In this document: piece after piece, positions 48,091-60,155 of the stretch
How the letters are laid out: the number at the start of each line of letters is the position of its first letter
Numbering within the stretch: the first letter of the stretch is position 1
From: Ophioderma brevispina
Lineage: Eukaryota; Echinodermata; Ophiuroidea; Amphilepidida; Ophiodermatidae
Assembly (NCBI GenBank): GCA_023653785.1
Contig: JAMKCH010035941.1
Coordinates: 62,001-126,000 of the forward strand
Length of the DNA: 64,000 nt
Reading direction: 5' to 3'
Program-made: the position numbers and the translations under genes
Notes under the pieces: model-generated
What the model was told of the DNA's origin: nothing
Seen by the model: the letters and a program-made list of their open reading frames with translations, nothing else
Databases searched by the model: none

Positions 48091-48531
48091 AACATATATA
48101 TATTAAATGCACCATCCGTTCATCAACGGATTGTGTTTATCGTCACCATTTCTTACTTGGCACCTTTTGGCCCTGATGTTTCACCTGCACCAAATCCAGT
48201 TTAGCGAATTAAGCGTATAGGATCACACCATTGAAGAGTGAAGCAATAGCATTGGAATTTAAAGTATCATCGTATATATTTTGTGATATCACAGTATTGA
48301 AATTTTTTGGAAATGCATTCAAAAACGAATCTAGCTCTGATCTTCCATTAGTGGCCAGCACTATTGAGCGAATATTTACATTAGGGAGTGACTTAAGTTG
48401 CTTCTGTTTCTTTGTATATATTAATAAAAGTCTGCGTTGTCATTGATTGATTGTTTATTTAATTACGATCATGCCGTCCTTATGGTAAGGAATGCTCTGT
48501 TCTATAACTTCTTTCTTTTGGTATTTTTGAG

Positions 48532-48673
48532 TACACACCACACAGTGACACAGAAGATGATGCACCTCCAGCACCAGAAGCAGAGCCACCAATCGTATGA
48601 TGAAGACAACCATGATGAGGGGGAATCAGCGCCAACACAGCCAGAAAAGGCCAACTCCAGGAACTTCTACCAG
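48532..48673 (+). CDS. Acidic exon (DTEDDAPPAPEA...NSRNFYQ), one extra base
   Basis: After TATTTTTGAG the phase-0 reading is YTPHSDTEDDAPPAPEAE and PPI. A shift near 48596 (one extra base around ATCGTATGATG) leads into DDEDNHDEGESAPTQP, EKANSRNFYQ and the donor GTAAGG. Length is 142 bp; with one base removed it is 141 bp, 47 codons, phase 0. It is the last exon that can be tied to the giant gene; the donor shows that the gene continues further downstream. Confidence 0.7.
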
Positions 48674-51333
48674 GTAAGGTGGTTTTAGGTTAGTGGAAAC
48701 ATGAGTGATCTTCAACAATTTCAAAACTGTGGGGGTTTTCTGTGGGTCTAAGAGGAGTTTGCACCGTGAACTTGATCGGGTCACTTTGAAAAGCGTAATT
48801 AGGATTGATGTAGGTTTTAAATCACTAGACAGACCTGAGCAATGACCTAATTGACAAAAACGTTGCTTGGAGCGTGCTGAAATAATTAAACAGAAAAAAA
48901 ACTGGTGATTCGTGAAAATGTAGGTACGAAGAAAACACCATCTTGAATTCGATGTCTGAAATTATCACTTTCTGTTCACAGTATAATAGTGGCCAAACAT
49001 CACTTAGCGTTGATCTTCATCTGTTTGCTGCATAGATTTTGATTCGACCAGGAATCGGACTTTTATTAATGGAGAAAGTCTACATGAACCAAATGAAAGT
49101 TTTTGATGAAAAATACTACGGGAAATTCCAAGTGCATGAAATGATGTGTATTGAAAGCGTATTGCTTCAGTACAGTGTTTATTGTTGTGAGCGTCGTTTT
49201 TGAGCATTTACACAAAAGGAAGATAATTCAGGGGCAGCTTTACATGAAAAGTTCGCATGCCAAATTTGAATGGATACACAACTGTACATGGTTAAAGGAA
49301 TATGTCAAGTTTTTGTCAAGCTCAGTTTTGATTACATTCATAAAAATATGTACATACATCACAAATTTCCCGAAAAAATTAATACAATTTGATGAAATTG
49401 AACAAAAGAGAGGCTTTTTTTTTAATTTGCTTTTGGAACATACGAAGGAAGAAACGGGCGCCTTTTTCGCCAGCTTCATTGATCAAAAGCGCCAATTTTG
49501 CTCTCCTCGTTGACCTCAAAGGGATGCCAATGATCGGCTTAAAATTAGATTTTGTGTATGCAATGAAAAGTTACACTATGCCAACACGAATTTTGGGAGT
49601 TATTGAATCTACCGAATGAGATATGTAATCAACTCACAGTCACCAGAAGAAAAGTTTTGGACAGCGGAGATTACTTGGGAGAGTGGGGAGAGGAGACAGA
49701 AAAAGATAATGAATTTGGGACGATCACATTGTTTCATGAACAAACTAAAGATAAGCGGCTTTTCAGTTGACATTTTTAGAACGGAGTGCAAAGACTTTTG
49801 TGTTCGATCAAAAGGTCAGTTGACATTACTTGAATACCAACTGAAGCAAATACGATGAGTCAGAATTTTTGAGGATAATGTAGCTCTAAAGCGCTTACGT
49901 TGATTGATTTGAATGCTTTCATTATAAAGAAATCGGATTGATTTTTCTCGCTATCGGACTACATGTTTCATAGGTTAACGTGGATTTTAATTTACACCCA
50001 CTGCACATGCCCCTCATTCAATGCCTGTACCTTCGAGAAGTTACTAGAGGTTGACAACGATGGGTGATTGAATTTATATGTGGTGTTGACGAATATTTTA
50101 GGATTTGCGACGCTGGAGAAGGGAGGATTGCAAATTTTGTTCTATTTATATTTCACAGTTCTCAATTTACGGAAAGAAAGAAAACATCGTTGTGACTCGA
50201 ATTGTTATTTTTTGTCATTGCTGACACTGTAATATTGATGGATTAATGAAGTAATATAAAATTTGAAAATAAGTTACAGAATGACATATTGGTTGTGTTT
50301 CATTTCGTTGTTGTTTTTAGTTGTGTTTTAATTATTATTGATATAAACACACATCGATCGCAGTTCACTAGAATAGGGAAGTGGCAACACTGGATATGAT
50401 GGTCATCATTGACGTCACCTTTGCCGCGATGGGGATTGTCGAAGGTTTTCGGTAAGCATGGCGGAAAATTAAAAGGGAAACCCCCCCAAAAAACAAATAC
50501 TCAAAAATGTGGACAATTTCCAACTTATTTGATATTAGTAAATCTAAGTTACGTAAGCTTTCCATCCTACCAAAGTTTCCCAAATATAAGATCATGACAT
50601 ATTTCCTTTTAAGCAATGGCCAAAGCTTACCGAGAAGGAATCCTGAGAAACTACTAACATCAGCAGGAATATCGCAATTTTGAAAATCCCAGGAATCAGA
50701 TCTTGGAATATGAATCAAGTTTCACGTGTTGGCAAAGTGACTGGAAAAAAGAGGATGTTGATGGTGTTCATTGTCATCGACTTTTTCATGATACCCATAC
50801 ACAGGACATCTGGAACGATTAGCGCAATTTAGGGAATTGACCGTGAGTTGAATAATTATTTCCTTTCTAAAAGCGCATTTTCTTGTTCATATGACTGATA
50901 GTATTGTGCCGTCATTGACAAGACTGTGGTATAAAAACAACTGCTCTGTGTTTCTGTAGTAAGGAAATTATTTATATATTAAAAACTCCTCTGTTTTTGT
51001 ATGAGGAAAAATGAGTTGTGGTAATAAAGTTTCACAGATTGACATGATATGGCTACATTTACAAAAAAAACTATTTGCCCAAATCATTAAGGGACTGGCC
51101 CGATTTGTACCCACCAATATATTGGAGCATTGCGTCAAGACACGACAACTCCCAAGTTGGGCCAATTAGGACTGAAGTAGGTGATTTTTTTTATTGCAAT
51201 GCTCGACGGAAATTGAATAGAGCCTAACTCTTATAAATGAATGTGTACATCATTAGAATAACAATAAAACTTGTTTGCTCTTTTTTAAAACTTAATATAC
51301 CTGAATTTGAACAATAGACACAACTGATAATGA
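48674..51333. other. Intron or intergenic sequence without recognised genes
   Basis: It starts with the donor of the last recognised exon and includes the end of the 2.6-kb duplication (to about 49410). Several open frames of 60-120 codons occur on both strands (for example 49616-49858 on plus) but show no repeat, composition or splice pattern in common with the gene and no domain I recognise. Confidence 0.6.
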
Positions 51334-51554
51334 CGGCGACTCTTCCCATTTGTCCCAAATCTACCATTCGTGGAACTGGCTTTGGGTTTTGATTCAGACA
51401 GGGAGGTGACAAGACGACGATGCAATAGTGACAGTTATGATGGAGATACTGGGGTTGAGGAGGAAGAAGGTGATCAGCAAAAAACACAAAGTTCAGATCT
51501 TATCATTGGAAATCTTTTGTCAAGTGCTTTAGATAAATTAATTTTAAATTAATT
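51334..51554 (+). CDS. Unrecognised acidic open frame, possible terminal exon
   Basis: The frame runs open from 51334 to a TAA at 51550-51552, including VELALGFDSDREVTRRR, NSDSYDGDTGVEEEEGD and IIGNLLSSALDKLILN. The acidic middle resembles real protein, but no acceptor in the phase needed to follow the exon at 48532 was found. It may be an exon of another gene, a transposon remnant or chance. Confidence 0.25.
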
Positions 51555-51716
51555 TAATATTTTTTTTTTCCAAATAAGTGAATTGAGTTATTGTTGTTCG
51601 CCTTTAATGAAAATGAGAATTACGATTAAAAACAAAAATAAGACATGTCAAGGCTTCATTAATTTATCTTTTGTATATAAAGATTCCAATACAAGTATTT
51701 AATATTCCATCTGTAG

Positions 51717-51784
51717 AAACTTGGAACCCGAGCCACGTACACCCGATATTTCCGATCTAGATGACCAACCAGACTTTCCGAAAG
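51717..51784 (+). CDS. Possible exon of an unidentified gene
   Basis: After ATTCCATCTGTAG the sequence reads NLEPEPRTPDISDLD, DQPDFPKG with one base over (phase 1) before GTTGTT. The next candidate (51938) completes the codon in frame. The coding look is good, but the donor is weak and no upstream exon of the right phase was found. Confidence 0.35.
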
Positions 51785-51937
51785 GTTGTTGAATCTTAAA
51801 AAATTCACTTCATTTCCAAAACAGTGCAATTAGTACACGTGTGTGATTGATGTCACTTCTGCATGTCACAAGCTGCAATGTAAAATGTAGACGAGCTGTG
51901 CCCTAAATTTGATTTTCTGTTTATGTTTTATTTGTAG

Positions 51938-52122
51938 GTTCACTGGCCATTCCTAACAGTGCTGAATTATCTAGTTCGACACATATTTCCCATGGAGAAG
52001 ATACACCATTGATACGCCATGAAAACTATATAACCGTTTCCCTGTTTAACATCTATTTCTGTTTCAGAAATAATCGTCTATGCATTACTATAATTTTATT
52101 TTTTTACCAAAAGATTGTATAA
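51938..52122 (+). CDS. Possible second exon joined to 51717-51784
   Basis: The acceptor TTTTATTTGTAG is good. Joined to the preceding candidate it reads GSLAIPNSAELSSS, THISHGEDTPLIRHENY, then a hydrophobic stretch, and ends at TAA 52120-52122. The hydrophobic end (SLFNIYFCF...IILFFY) may simply be AT-rich non-coding sequence read through. Function unknown. Confidence 0.3.
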
Positions 52123-52179
52123 GTTATTAGACTGACCCAGTAAGTAAGCTTTATAGTGAAGTAGATAATCTAATTTCAC

Positions 52180-52475
52180 CCAGAGCGGGCACTTCTGGAA
52201 AAAGCATGAAACTTGGCACAAACCTTCTTTGGGGTATGTAAAGCAATTTAAGAAGAGGAGGGCCAAAAATTCGAGCCACAATAATGACGTCATAGGCCAC
52301 GCCCCTTTTTTATACATATTACGTAGTAATGTTAAAATCATACTTTGCAATAATCATATCAAGTTTGGTATCAATTAAAGCTTGAGACATTGTAGAGTGC
52401 TAAAATGATCAAATATTTGAATCTTTGGTAAGCCAGAGGTCAGTGTGGGGTTATATTAAAGGTCATACGATACCA
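52180..52475. repeat. Long inverted repeat, left arm
   Basis: It contains GGCACTTCTGGAAAAAGC, AAACTTGGCAC, AATGACGTCAT, GGTATCAATTAAAGC and TTAAAGGTCA. The same words recur in the same order on the opposite strand at 56155-56448. The arms are diverged but clearly homologous over nearly 300 bp. They bound a 4.3-kb interval. Confidence 0.75.
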
Positions 52476-55400
52476 ATTGGCCAGTATTGTGGCTGATAAC
52501 CGTAGTTAAGGCTTGTTGTCAAAATGTCAAAATCAAAATGTGATATCCATTGGTCACTCTATGGGTTATGTTGAGAAAATGGCATGTGATGACGCACCAC
52601 AACTACTTTACTGCAAAATTAATGTCCATAACCACGCCCCTTGTATTTTAATATGGCACACAGTAATCGTAAAACTTGAGGGTTCATGTATTAATTGCCT
52701 TTTCAATTAACAAATTAATATTCCACTTGCATTATTTTCAGGTATGATAGGCCAGTCAAATTAACCCGAAAAACATAATGGACTATTTACTAATTGCAAC
52801 ATATCTATTTCTGCCAGAATTGTCTGGGAAATACCGTAAGTTTACCAAAATCAAAGTAGTAGAATATGGATGGGGGAAAGGTTTATACCACAGTCAAATA
52901 TTGAGATGGGAAATGGTCGAAATTAGCCGAAAACTATGTTCATGCCTTTCAGGATACCGTCAAGGTCACAATGGGGTAAAATTTTAGATTTACCCGATTG
53001 TTATAAATATTAGTGGTCTAATGGTATATGAGCCCAAAAAATACTGGTGCACCATATATAATATTTTGTTGCATCATTAGAATGCAAATGTGGACTGGGG
53101 ATATGTGAGGTCACTAACTATAACTCAATTCATATTGAACTGTCAAACTAAGAATCTATATCAATTTAGTATCTAGTGTGACCAAATGACAAAGGTTAAA
53201 ACAGGTTGGAGCCAATGGACAAAATTTTACCCAGGATGACCTGAAATGTTATGTGGCCTATTGTACAAAAACTATAGATCACAGATTATGTCGAACTATA
53301 CCTTATTAATTCGAACAATACAATTGTACCCCTGTACAAACTTGACCCCTATTCCTACATATTCCACCGAAGTTGCTTTTGGTTTAATTTGTATCATTAG
53401 TATTTGCAGTATATAACGCTAAAACTATTAAATCCTGAATGTTATATATTCCCGTTTGTTGGTACATCTTTGGTGAAAAGCTGTTGTTTTAAGTGGATGT
53501 TGGAATACTACGTATTAAAGCATGAAGTATTGCTTGCAGAGATTTATAACAATAGCGTCAATACATGGTGGCTAATGTTGTACCAGTTGATGGTTGCCGA
53601 TTTTCAGAAGGTCCGGTCAGGGGGGACAAGGGAGCTTGGAATAGCTTAAAAATAAAAACGTCTTCAAAATCATGTGACATGTGCATGGCCATTCAGAGTC
53701 TAAATTTGTTCCTTCAAACCACAACAACAAATAATAAAATAAAATAAAAACAATTTAAAAAAAAAACGAAGAATAATATTAAAATAAGCTTTAATTTAAA
53801 AAAAAAATTAATAAAAATTAAAAAGTATAGCTTTGAGTGCCAAGATCAAAACGTATTGAGACAGATGGAGTTTAGGGTAAAGGTAATTCAATCCAAATAG
53901 AAAATATATATAATTATATCAAGTAAAAATACAATAATAGTAAAATACAAAAACGACGTACACAAAATGATGGTTAAACAGAACAAAAGTCAATCCACAT
54001 GGGGGACGTCTGTCCAAAAAGGCTTGTATTATGGTTCAAATTTATCTAGAAATTTGCATTAATGAACACAAGAACGTTGGATAAAAATGAGGATGGTGTC
54101 AGGAGTTCTACAATATACTTGATATGGGTAGGATTTCTGAAGGGATCTTGTAAAATTGAGCCAAGATACCATTTGACCTGACACTTTATCGAAACTGCTA
54201 CAGAGGTACCACACAAATAGTTCACAGAATACCGCAAGTAAAACAGGATAATCTTGAAGCAAAGGCATTTCTTCTATGTCCAAAACTGTAGAAAAATCAG
54301 TCCAGGAAACTCTGCCACATAATTAATGAAATCTTTAAAGAAAAAAGACAAATTTTTTAATTTTTTAGCATATAAATGAAATAGCAGATTTTGAGAGTTT
54401 CCTTGGTGACTGTCAACAGCAGTCAGAAAACACTGCTGGCCTCCACATAAGAAATGGCTCTGTGCTGTGGACCATGATTGGCAACATTTTTGGTGGATCT
54501 TGTTGGACAACATGTATTGTAAGAAGCAGGTATTATTGCCGTGTTTGAACTTCTAATTCAATTCTGAAAGCTGCCACTGACAAGTACCTGGCGCAACCAT
54601 CAAGTCTCAGGACTTTATACTTGGGCAAAGCTTGAACGGATGCTTTGCAGCTCACAACTACTTTGGATGGATCATGTTTCTAGATTTTGAGACTGTACTT
54701 GATGTAACCTTGGTCAATGCAGTTTAAATTATTTCACCACAGACCGGTGTAGTGCTACAGCATCATGCTATCAGGGAAAATACATTGAAAATACGAGAGA
54801 ATTGGATTTGGAGGAATGTAATATACCGTATGTTATAGACTTTCAGTGCATAAAGGCCATCTTGAACAATGAATGACAAGAGCCAAACCGTCCAATTACT
54901 GTGATATCATTTCTTGATTTCATATGTTCTTGTGAATTGATGGCACCGCTATCACAAGACTTTCTTGCTATACACAGAGTGCTGGAAAGCACTAGCAACC
55001 GGCGTCTTGCCAGGAACCATATGGATTTCAATTCTATGCATAAAATGTTTCCGGAAAATATCAGGGGCATTTTGAGACATTCGACTGGGTTATCAAAAAA
55101 GGCTATAATAAAGTTCTCCCGCATGCCCATCAACAAACTCCAGCTCTTAGAGGCTCTGGATGGATTGCTAGCTACTACTCAGGCTGTTCACAACTCCTGA
55201 AAGCTATTAGAGACCTGCACTGAAATTTCCAAGGTAAGTAGAGAAATGCTAAGATGGCTGCCAGGAAATTAACCTCTATTGCTTAGTGGACTGCAAGTGG
55301 CTCGCCACTCGCCACAGGATTTTTTTTGCTTGGACTTTGTGGCCTTGCTCATGGAAAAGGAATCAAGTGACTTCAGACGCAGAACTTCTAATTATTCAGG

Positions 55401-56154
55401 TTTTTGAATTTTGGGCAATTGTATTTGAAGTAGACTCTGACAGAAGAATTAGACCTGAAAATTTAATTCCAATCACATTCTGGTTTGCATGACAAGTCAT
55501 AAAAAAAGCACCCCCCCCCCCTTTGTGGACGTACACACAAAAGTGTACTTTTGAGTTACTCATGTTTTAGTAACAGTCACCTTGTGCCAAAACGTATTGT
55601 TTTTTTTAAAAGATTTGTACACATTAGGGCGATTAAGCTGAGAAAAAAAAAACACAAAGCCCCCCAAGATAAAAATCAAAGATGTCATTTTAGGGTTAAA
55701 TTTCCTAATGATAACCGTTGTGGACATACGTTGCAGAAAGGTTTCATTTGTAATCCTCACTGAACCGCAAGTCATCATTCTTAATAATGAACACAGATTC
55801 TTAAAAGACAAAATCAAAGAAGTTTTTACCAACTTTCAATTTGCAATCTCTGTTTTAAAAAACATCAAAACCTAAATACAGTATATTCCTAACGTCTCTT
55901 AATGCCATTTTTGGAATGTACGGCAACAGCATGTCACTTTTTGTAATATCAATCCAAAATCTAATTTGTGAAATTGAATATGCCTATTTGTCATGAAACT
56001 ACATAGTATTACATTGCTTAGAAACAAAAATCAAGTTTATTGGATGATTTTTAGTTTTTACAAGTAAAAATTGTTTGAATAATTACAGAAACTGCCCTTT
56101 ATTGTATGGCACGGCATGTGGTGGAATTTGATACCAAATTTTGTTTAAAATTTA
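52476..56154. other. Interior of the inverted-repeat interval
   Basis: This 3.7-kb AT-rich interval has an A-rich tract near 53730-53830 and several broken open frames on both strands. The best plus-strand frame, 54901-55200, reads for example LAIHRVLESTSNRRLAR and KLQLLEALDGLLATT and ends at TGA. It has protein-like character and could be part of a decayed transposase, but I cannot name a family. Confidence 0.45.
54901..55200 (+). pseudogene. Unrecognised 99-codon frame, possible transposase remnant
   Basis: The frame includes CELMAPLSQDFLAIHRV, NHMDFNSMHKMFPENIRG and FSRMPINKLQLLEALDG before TGA. It lies inside the interval bounded by long inverted repeats, which makes a transposon origin plausible. 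No catalytic motif is visible and the surrounding frames are interrupted. Confidence 0.25.
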
Positions 56155-56448
56155 ATATCAAATGACCTCCAGTGACCTTTAATGACCTATAATGACCCCA
56201 AATGCTAACATATCCTACTAAAAGTATCTTTAAGACATTCTTTATTACCAGGCTTTAATTGATACCACCCACATGATAGGTTTCTGAGGACTTTCATGTG
56301 CCATAATTAAGCAATATGCAAAAACGGGGGGAGGGGCATATGACGTCATGAATTAGGTCCGATTTTTGGGCAGCCCCTTTAATTTTGCGTTGTGGCACCC
56401 AAGGGAATGCTTGGTGCCAAGTTTAATTGCTTTGTCCAAAGTGCACGA
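56155..56448. repeat. Long inverted repeat, right arm
   Basis: Reverse complement of the pattern at 52180-52475: GTGCACTTTGGACAAAGC, AAACTTGGCACC, CATGACGTCAT, GGTATCAATTAAAGCC, TTAAAGGTCAC. This is either the right end of one large DNA transposon or an opposed second copy of a short element. Confidence 0.75.
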
Positions 56449-58953
56449 TGATTATGGTTATTACTACACTATTACAAACATTAGAGCACGAGGACTAACA
56501 GATATTATCGTGCACAAATCGTTCTTTGAAAATAAGTGATTGTAACCTATATCTTGGCATTATTTCAGACCTCAAAACCTCACGTTTGTTTATGTTTCTT
56601 TTTTCCAAAAGAAGTAGTTAAAGTAGAGAATTGTCCACAAGTCAAATATATATATGCCATTAAAAAACCACATCATCCCGTTGTCTGGGTCAACAATTAA
56701 AGCACCAAAATTCTGAGGCCAGATTCCTGGGTAGGTCAATCCATTGACCGAGTGCCTGCAGCAGAACAAGTTGTACAAGATAAATGATCTGCCAGATAAT
56801 AAACAGGGTTCCCCCAGAGAAAGAAGTAGGCAAATATTCAAAAAAAAGAATTCAATTTCAGGTGTGTGTGTTTTGGTAAACAATACAATTCATCAAGATG
56901 ATTACAATCAATTACACAACTTATTTGTACGTTAAATATATACAGCCATTGGGTTGCTAGAGATTTTGTAAACTGTTTTATTTTGGGAGCAAAAATGTTT
57001 GTTAATTAAAAATGCTTTTCAAATTTGTGTAAGGAATTATTTGAGGCACTGCAATTTTGACATTGAAGGCTCTACTAAAACATGCTAAGTAAATAGCTCA
57101 GAAAATCACGTGGTAGATTTGAATCATAAGGCACTCCTTTGTTTACAATGTGTGTGATCAAATCAGTGGTTAATGCATGAATGCCAGTGCGTTGTCAATT
57201 AGGATTCACAAAATATCATTCGTATTGAAATTAAGCAGTTGAGAATGATAGAATTAACATAGGATTAGAAACACTTTGAGCTGTGTAATCACAGTACATG
57301 GGCCAAAATTCAAGGTCCAATTTTGTTCCTTATCCGTTCAAAATGGCTTGTGTGTTCCATGAATCATGAAGTGGCTTAAAGACCATATCAGTGATTCTCC
57401 GAAGAGTCAAAAAATATTTGAAATTAGCAGGAAAGAAGAAGAAATTGCGAAAAGTGAAGGATAAGCTTATAGAATTCTCAAATTACTTTTCAACTGAAAG
57501 AATTGCCACAGAAACGGAAGAAAATGACAGTATTCAAAGATAGAATCTCCATTCAATACGTTGCTGATTAGAAAGTGTCCGTACGGACAGTAATATCTAA
57601 ATATCCCAGTGTGTCCTTATAGGTTGCGTGGTCTTTCATTTGCAGGGTATGTTGCGGTACCTGTCTATACAAACATGCAAAAAATCTTATTTTTGATGAT
57701 TTTTTTCGATTTTCTGATTAAGCAAACACTGAATAGGTGCCTTTAAGTATAGCATAAAATCAGTATATTGATTTATGAGGCAAAATTAAGGACCGGGCGG
57801 GGCATATCCAACTCTGCTCACGAGTCATGGGTACTGGGTATGTTCTGATTGGCACTATTGGACATGGAATTGGTGGCTTCATTTTGTCTGTGACTGTAGG
57901 CAGTAGTGCAAAATACAGCTCTACCACCACTCATTTGCAGGCTAAAATGAACTAAGTATATTGGCAATTGTTATCTCTATACTATCACAATCAGTAAAAG
58001 CAGTCGGTAGAAATGTTTTATTCCTATTTCCTGGATCTTTGCACATTGTATTGCAAACATCCAAGTTGTATCAAATTGGGGAAAAGTAAGGTAGGTGTTT
58101 TATTTTTTCTAATCAGGCTCGCTCTTTAAGGTAGGATAATCGGATTATTAAAATGTCTTACGAAAAATGACCATAAAATTAAATCCCCTAAAGCAATGTA
58201 GACCAAACTTGACTATGGTAAGGATTGAACTTTCCTCCAATTAATTTTGTAGTTTCGGACAGGGATTTGTTAATGTTTTTATTTATTTTAATAAACTTCC
58301 CTAATTTTTCATTAAATAATTTTTCCCAGGCTAAGTGGAAGGTGCTTAAGCTTGAAATACTCCAGGGTAGGGATATGTGATAAAAACAAAATACCGAAAA
58401 TCTCACGTTGGCTTTTTGCCTATAATATAGGCTATTGTCATCACGTAACAAATTAGAGTAGGAAACCCAATGTTCTCTTTCATAAACTAGTCTCTCATAT
58501 ATTGGCCAAGTCTTGAAACTTGCGGGGGGGTAGCAAAGTAAGTATGACATGCTTTGAAAAGGTTATGTGGTGGATTTTGAAAATTCTGGGCAGATGTTGC
58601 GTTTTGGGGCATGTTGTAATCCTTTTGTGTTTTGGACATGAATTGTGTTGGTAGGCAAAGAGGATGACAATTGTCTGTTGTTCCTACCATGTAGATGATG
58701 CTGGTGGAAAGCTTGAAAGCCATGCATGACAAATGTACCAAATGATGGCCTAGAGAGGCATTGCATTTGCAGGACTAGTATGATAACAACTTGGCAAGTA
58801 AATTTCAATGCTATCTAGGTAAGGTAGATGATAGTTATGTTAATTGCACTTTAGTATGGCGGTTGACGGAGGAGACGAGGCCCCCCACGAAGGGTTGTTG
58901 TAGTTTGTTATTGTTTTCCCACCAATATTTTTTTTTTTTCTTCCCCAGGGTAC
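56449..58953. other. Non-coding stretch, nothing recognised
   Basis: AT-rich sequence with short open frames on both strands only. No splice-bounded coding segment, inverted terminal repeats or tandem repeats were recognised. Confidence 0.5.
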
Positions 58954-59138
58954 CAGGGGCGGCGCCAGGGGTAAAAGCATAGGAGGGCGAAACATCATAG
59001 GGGGGGCGAAACAGTACAAAATGAATCATTTTTAAACCCCCTACATTTTTGCGCAAAAGCCCCTGTTTTTCCCTAAATTTTGAAAATCTCAGGGGGGGGG
59101 CGGCCGCCCCCCTTGCCACCCCTGGCAGACCACCCCTG
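58954..59138. mobile_element. Short hAT-like MITE relic
   Basis: The left end CAGGGGCGGCGCCAGGGG and the right end, whose complement is CAGGGGTGGTCTGCCAGG, resemble each other and the CAGGGGYGG ends common in hAT-type elements. The 185-bp interior has strong G and C runs. Flanking 8-bp direct repeats are only approximate (CAGGGTAC and CCAGTGTC), so the insertion is old or the ends are slightly misplaced. Confidence 0.55.
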
Positions 59139-59315
59139 CCAGTGTCTAAGTTCCATGTGGCCTTGTACATTGTGTACTTTACACTCATTACCAGTTGCTC
59201 CTGAAGATAGTGCTAGTTATGCAAGTCTCCTTCACGAAGGCAATGTTCACACATGGTTCAAAAGCGCACTAGATAAAAGTAAATATGCTTGAACTTTACT
59301 TTGCACTGGGTGAAC

Positions 59316-59520
59316 TTGAAACCGCCCAAATTCTCACTTCAAACCAATCATCATAAGTGGCCCTTAGAAAACACACAGCACCCTAAGAGCGCATATGTAG
59401 ACCATCCCACAATGCTTCAGGTTTGGTACATTTCACCTCAATAATCCCATGCATGATACCGGCATGTGATCCCACAAAAATCCCATTTTATACATCAAAC
59501 TCGAACCTTTTACACCCATT
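59316..59520. repeat. Dispersed repeat, copy 1
   Basis: The sequence from ACTTGAAACC through CATAAGTGGCC, ATCCCACAAT, CCTCAATAATCCCATG and the end near 59520 recurs in the same order at 63537-63720. The copies are diverged and separated by 4.2 kb. Identity of the element is unknown. Confidence 0.65.
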
Positions 59521-60155
59521 CCTGCCACAAAACACTAGTACTTTAAAAATTTAATAATGAAAGGTTTTTGTGCTCCGTAAACGTCTTAACTGCCCTAATT
59601 ACTGACATATGTTTATGACAGAACATTATAGGCACATTGCCATGTATATGTGATTAGTTCAAAACACCCTCTGCACTATGAAGCAAGGTTAAATGCACCA
59701 TGTTTCTTTCTTGGGAACTTGCCTGATTACATCTAACCTTGTAGCTTGTCACTATTACTGAATTGAAGTGTTTTGCTTTTCATATTTTTATGGATAAAAT
59801 GTTTAAACCTTTCGGTATTTAATTGGGTTAAAATTAGCCCAATTTGTAGTGGTCGATCGTTGAAATCTTGTTTATATTAGTCGATATATTGATATGTTAT
59901 TTTAGTATTTTGTATTAATTGACCATTTTACAATACACTGTTATCCCCACCACAAGTCATATGTTGACAGTTGACAAAACACAGGAGATTGTCCCTTGGT
60001 TAGGTAAATTGCCACCACATAGGTTGGACCATGGACTTTGAGATAATTTAGTCAGTATATATCACCATTTGCAAAGCGTGATTAACTATGCAAATTTTTT
60101 ATAATGATATCTTAGACATGGACAATAAATGGATGGAAAATGAACTACCATGGTT

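Larger units (their letters stand above)
5313..48673 (+). other. Gene model: giant acidic repeat protein, partial at both ends
   Basis: All recognised exons on the plus strand share one style: acidic Glu/Pro/Val/Lys-rich peptides, borders with AG before and GT after, and phase 0 at most junctions. Exons are 5313-5339, 6171-6215, 6874-7946, 11484-11507, 12052-12093, 15275-15316, 18773-18826, 19355-33596, 37962-38006, 39993-40125, 41215-41339, 42051-42139, 43975-44099 and/or 47141-47266, and 48532-48673. Together they encode roughly 5,300 residues. No initiator exon, signal peptide, membrane segment or terminal stop was found, so the gene extends outside the window or into exons I could not recognise. 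The joining of these exons into one transcript is inference from strand, spacing, phase and composition; no transcript evidence is available. The family is unidentified. Confidence 0.75.
46755..49410. repeat. 2.6-kb segmental duplication, copy 2
   Basis: Collinear with 43620-46230. It starts in a degenerate satellite monomer after an A-rich tract (46690-46750) and ends near CACAAATTTCCCGAAAAAATT. It carries the intact exon 47141-47266 and the nearly intact exon 48532-48673. Confidence 0.85.
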
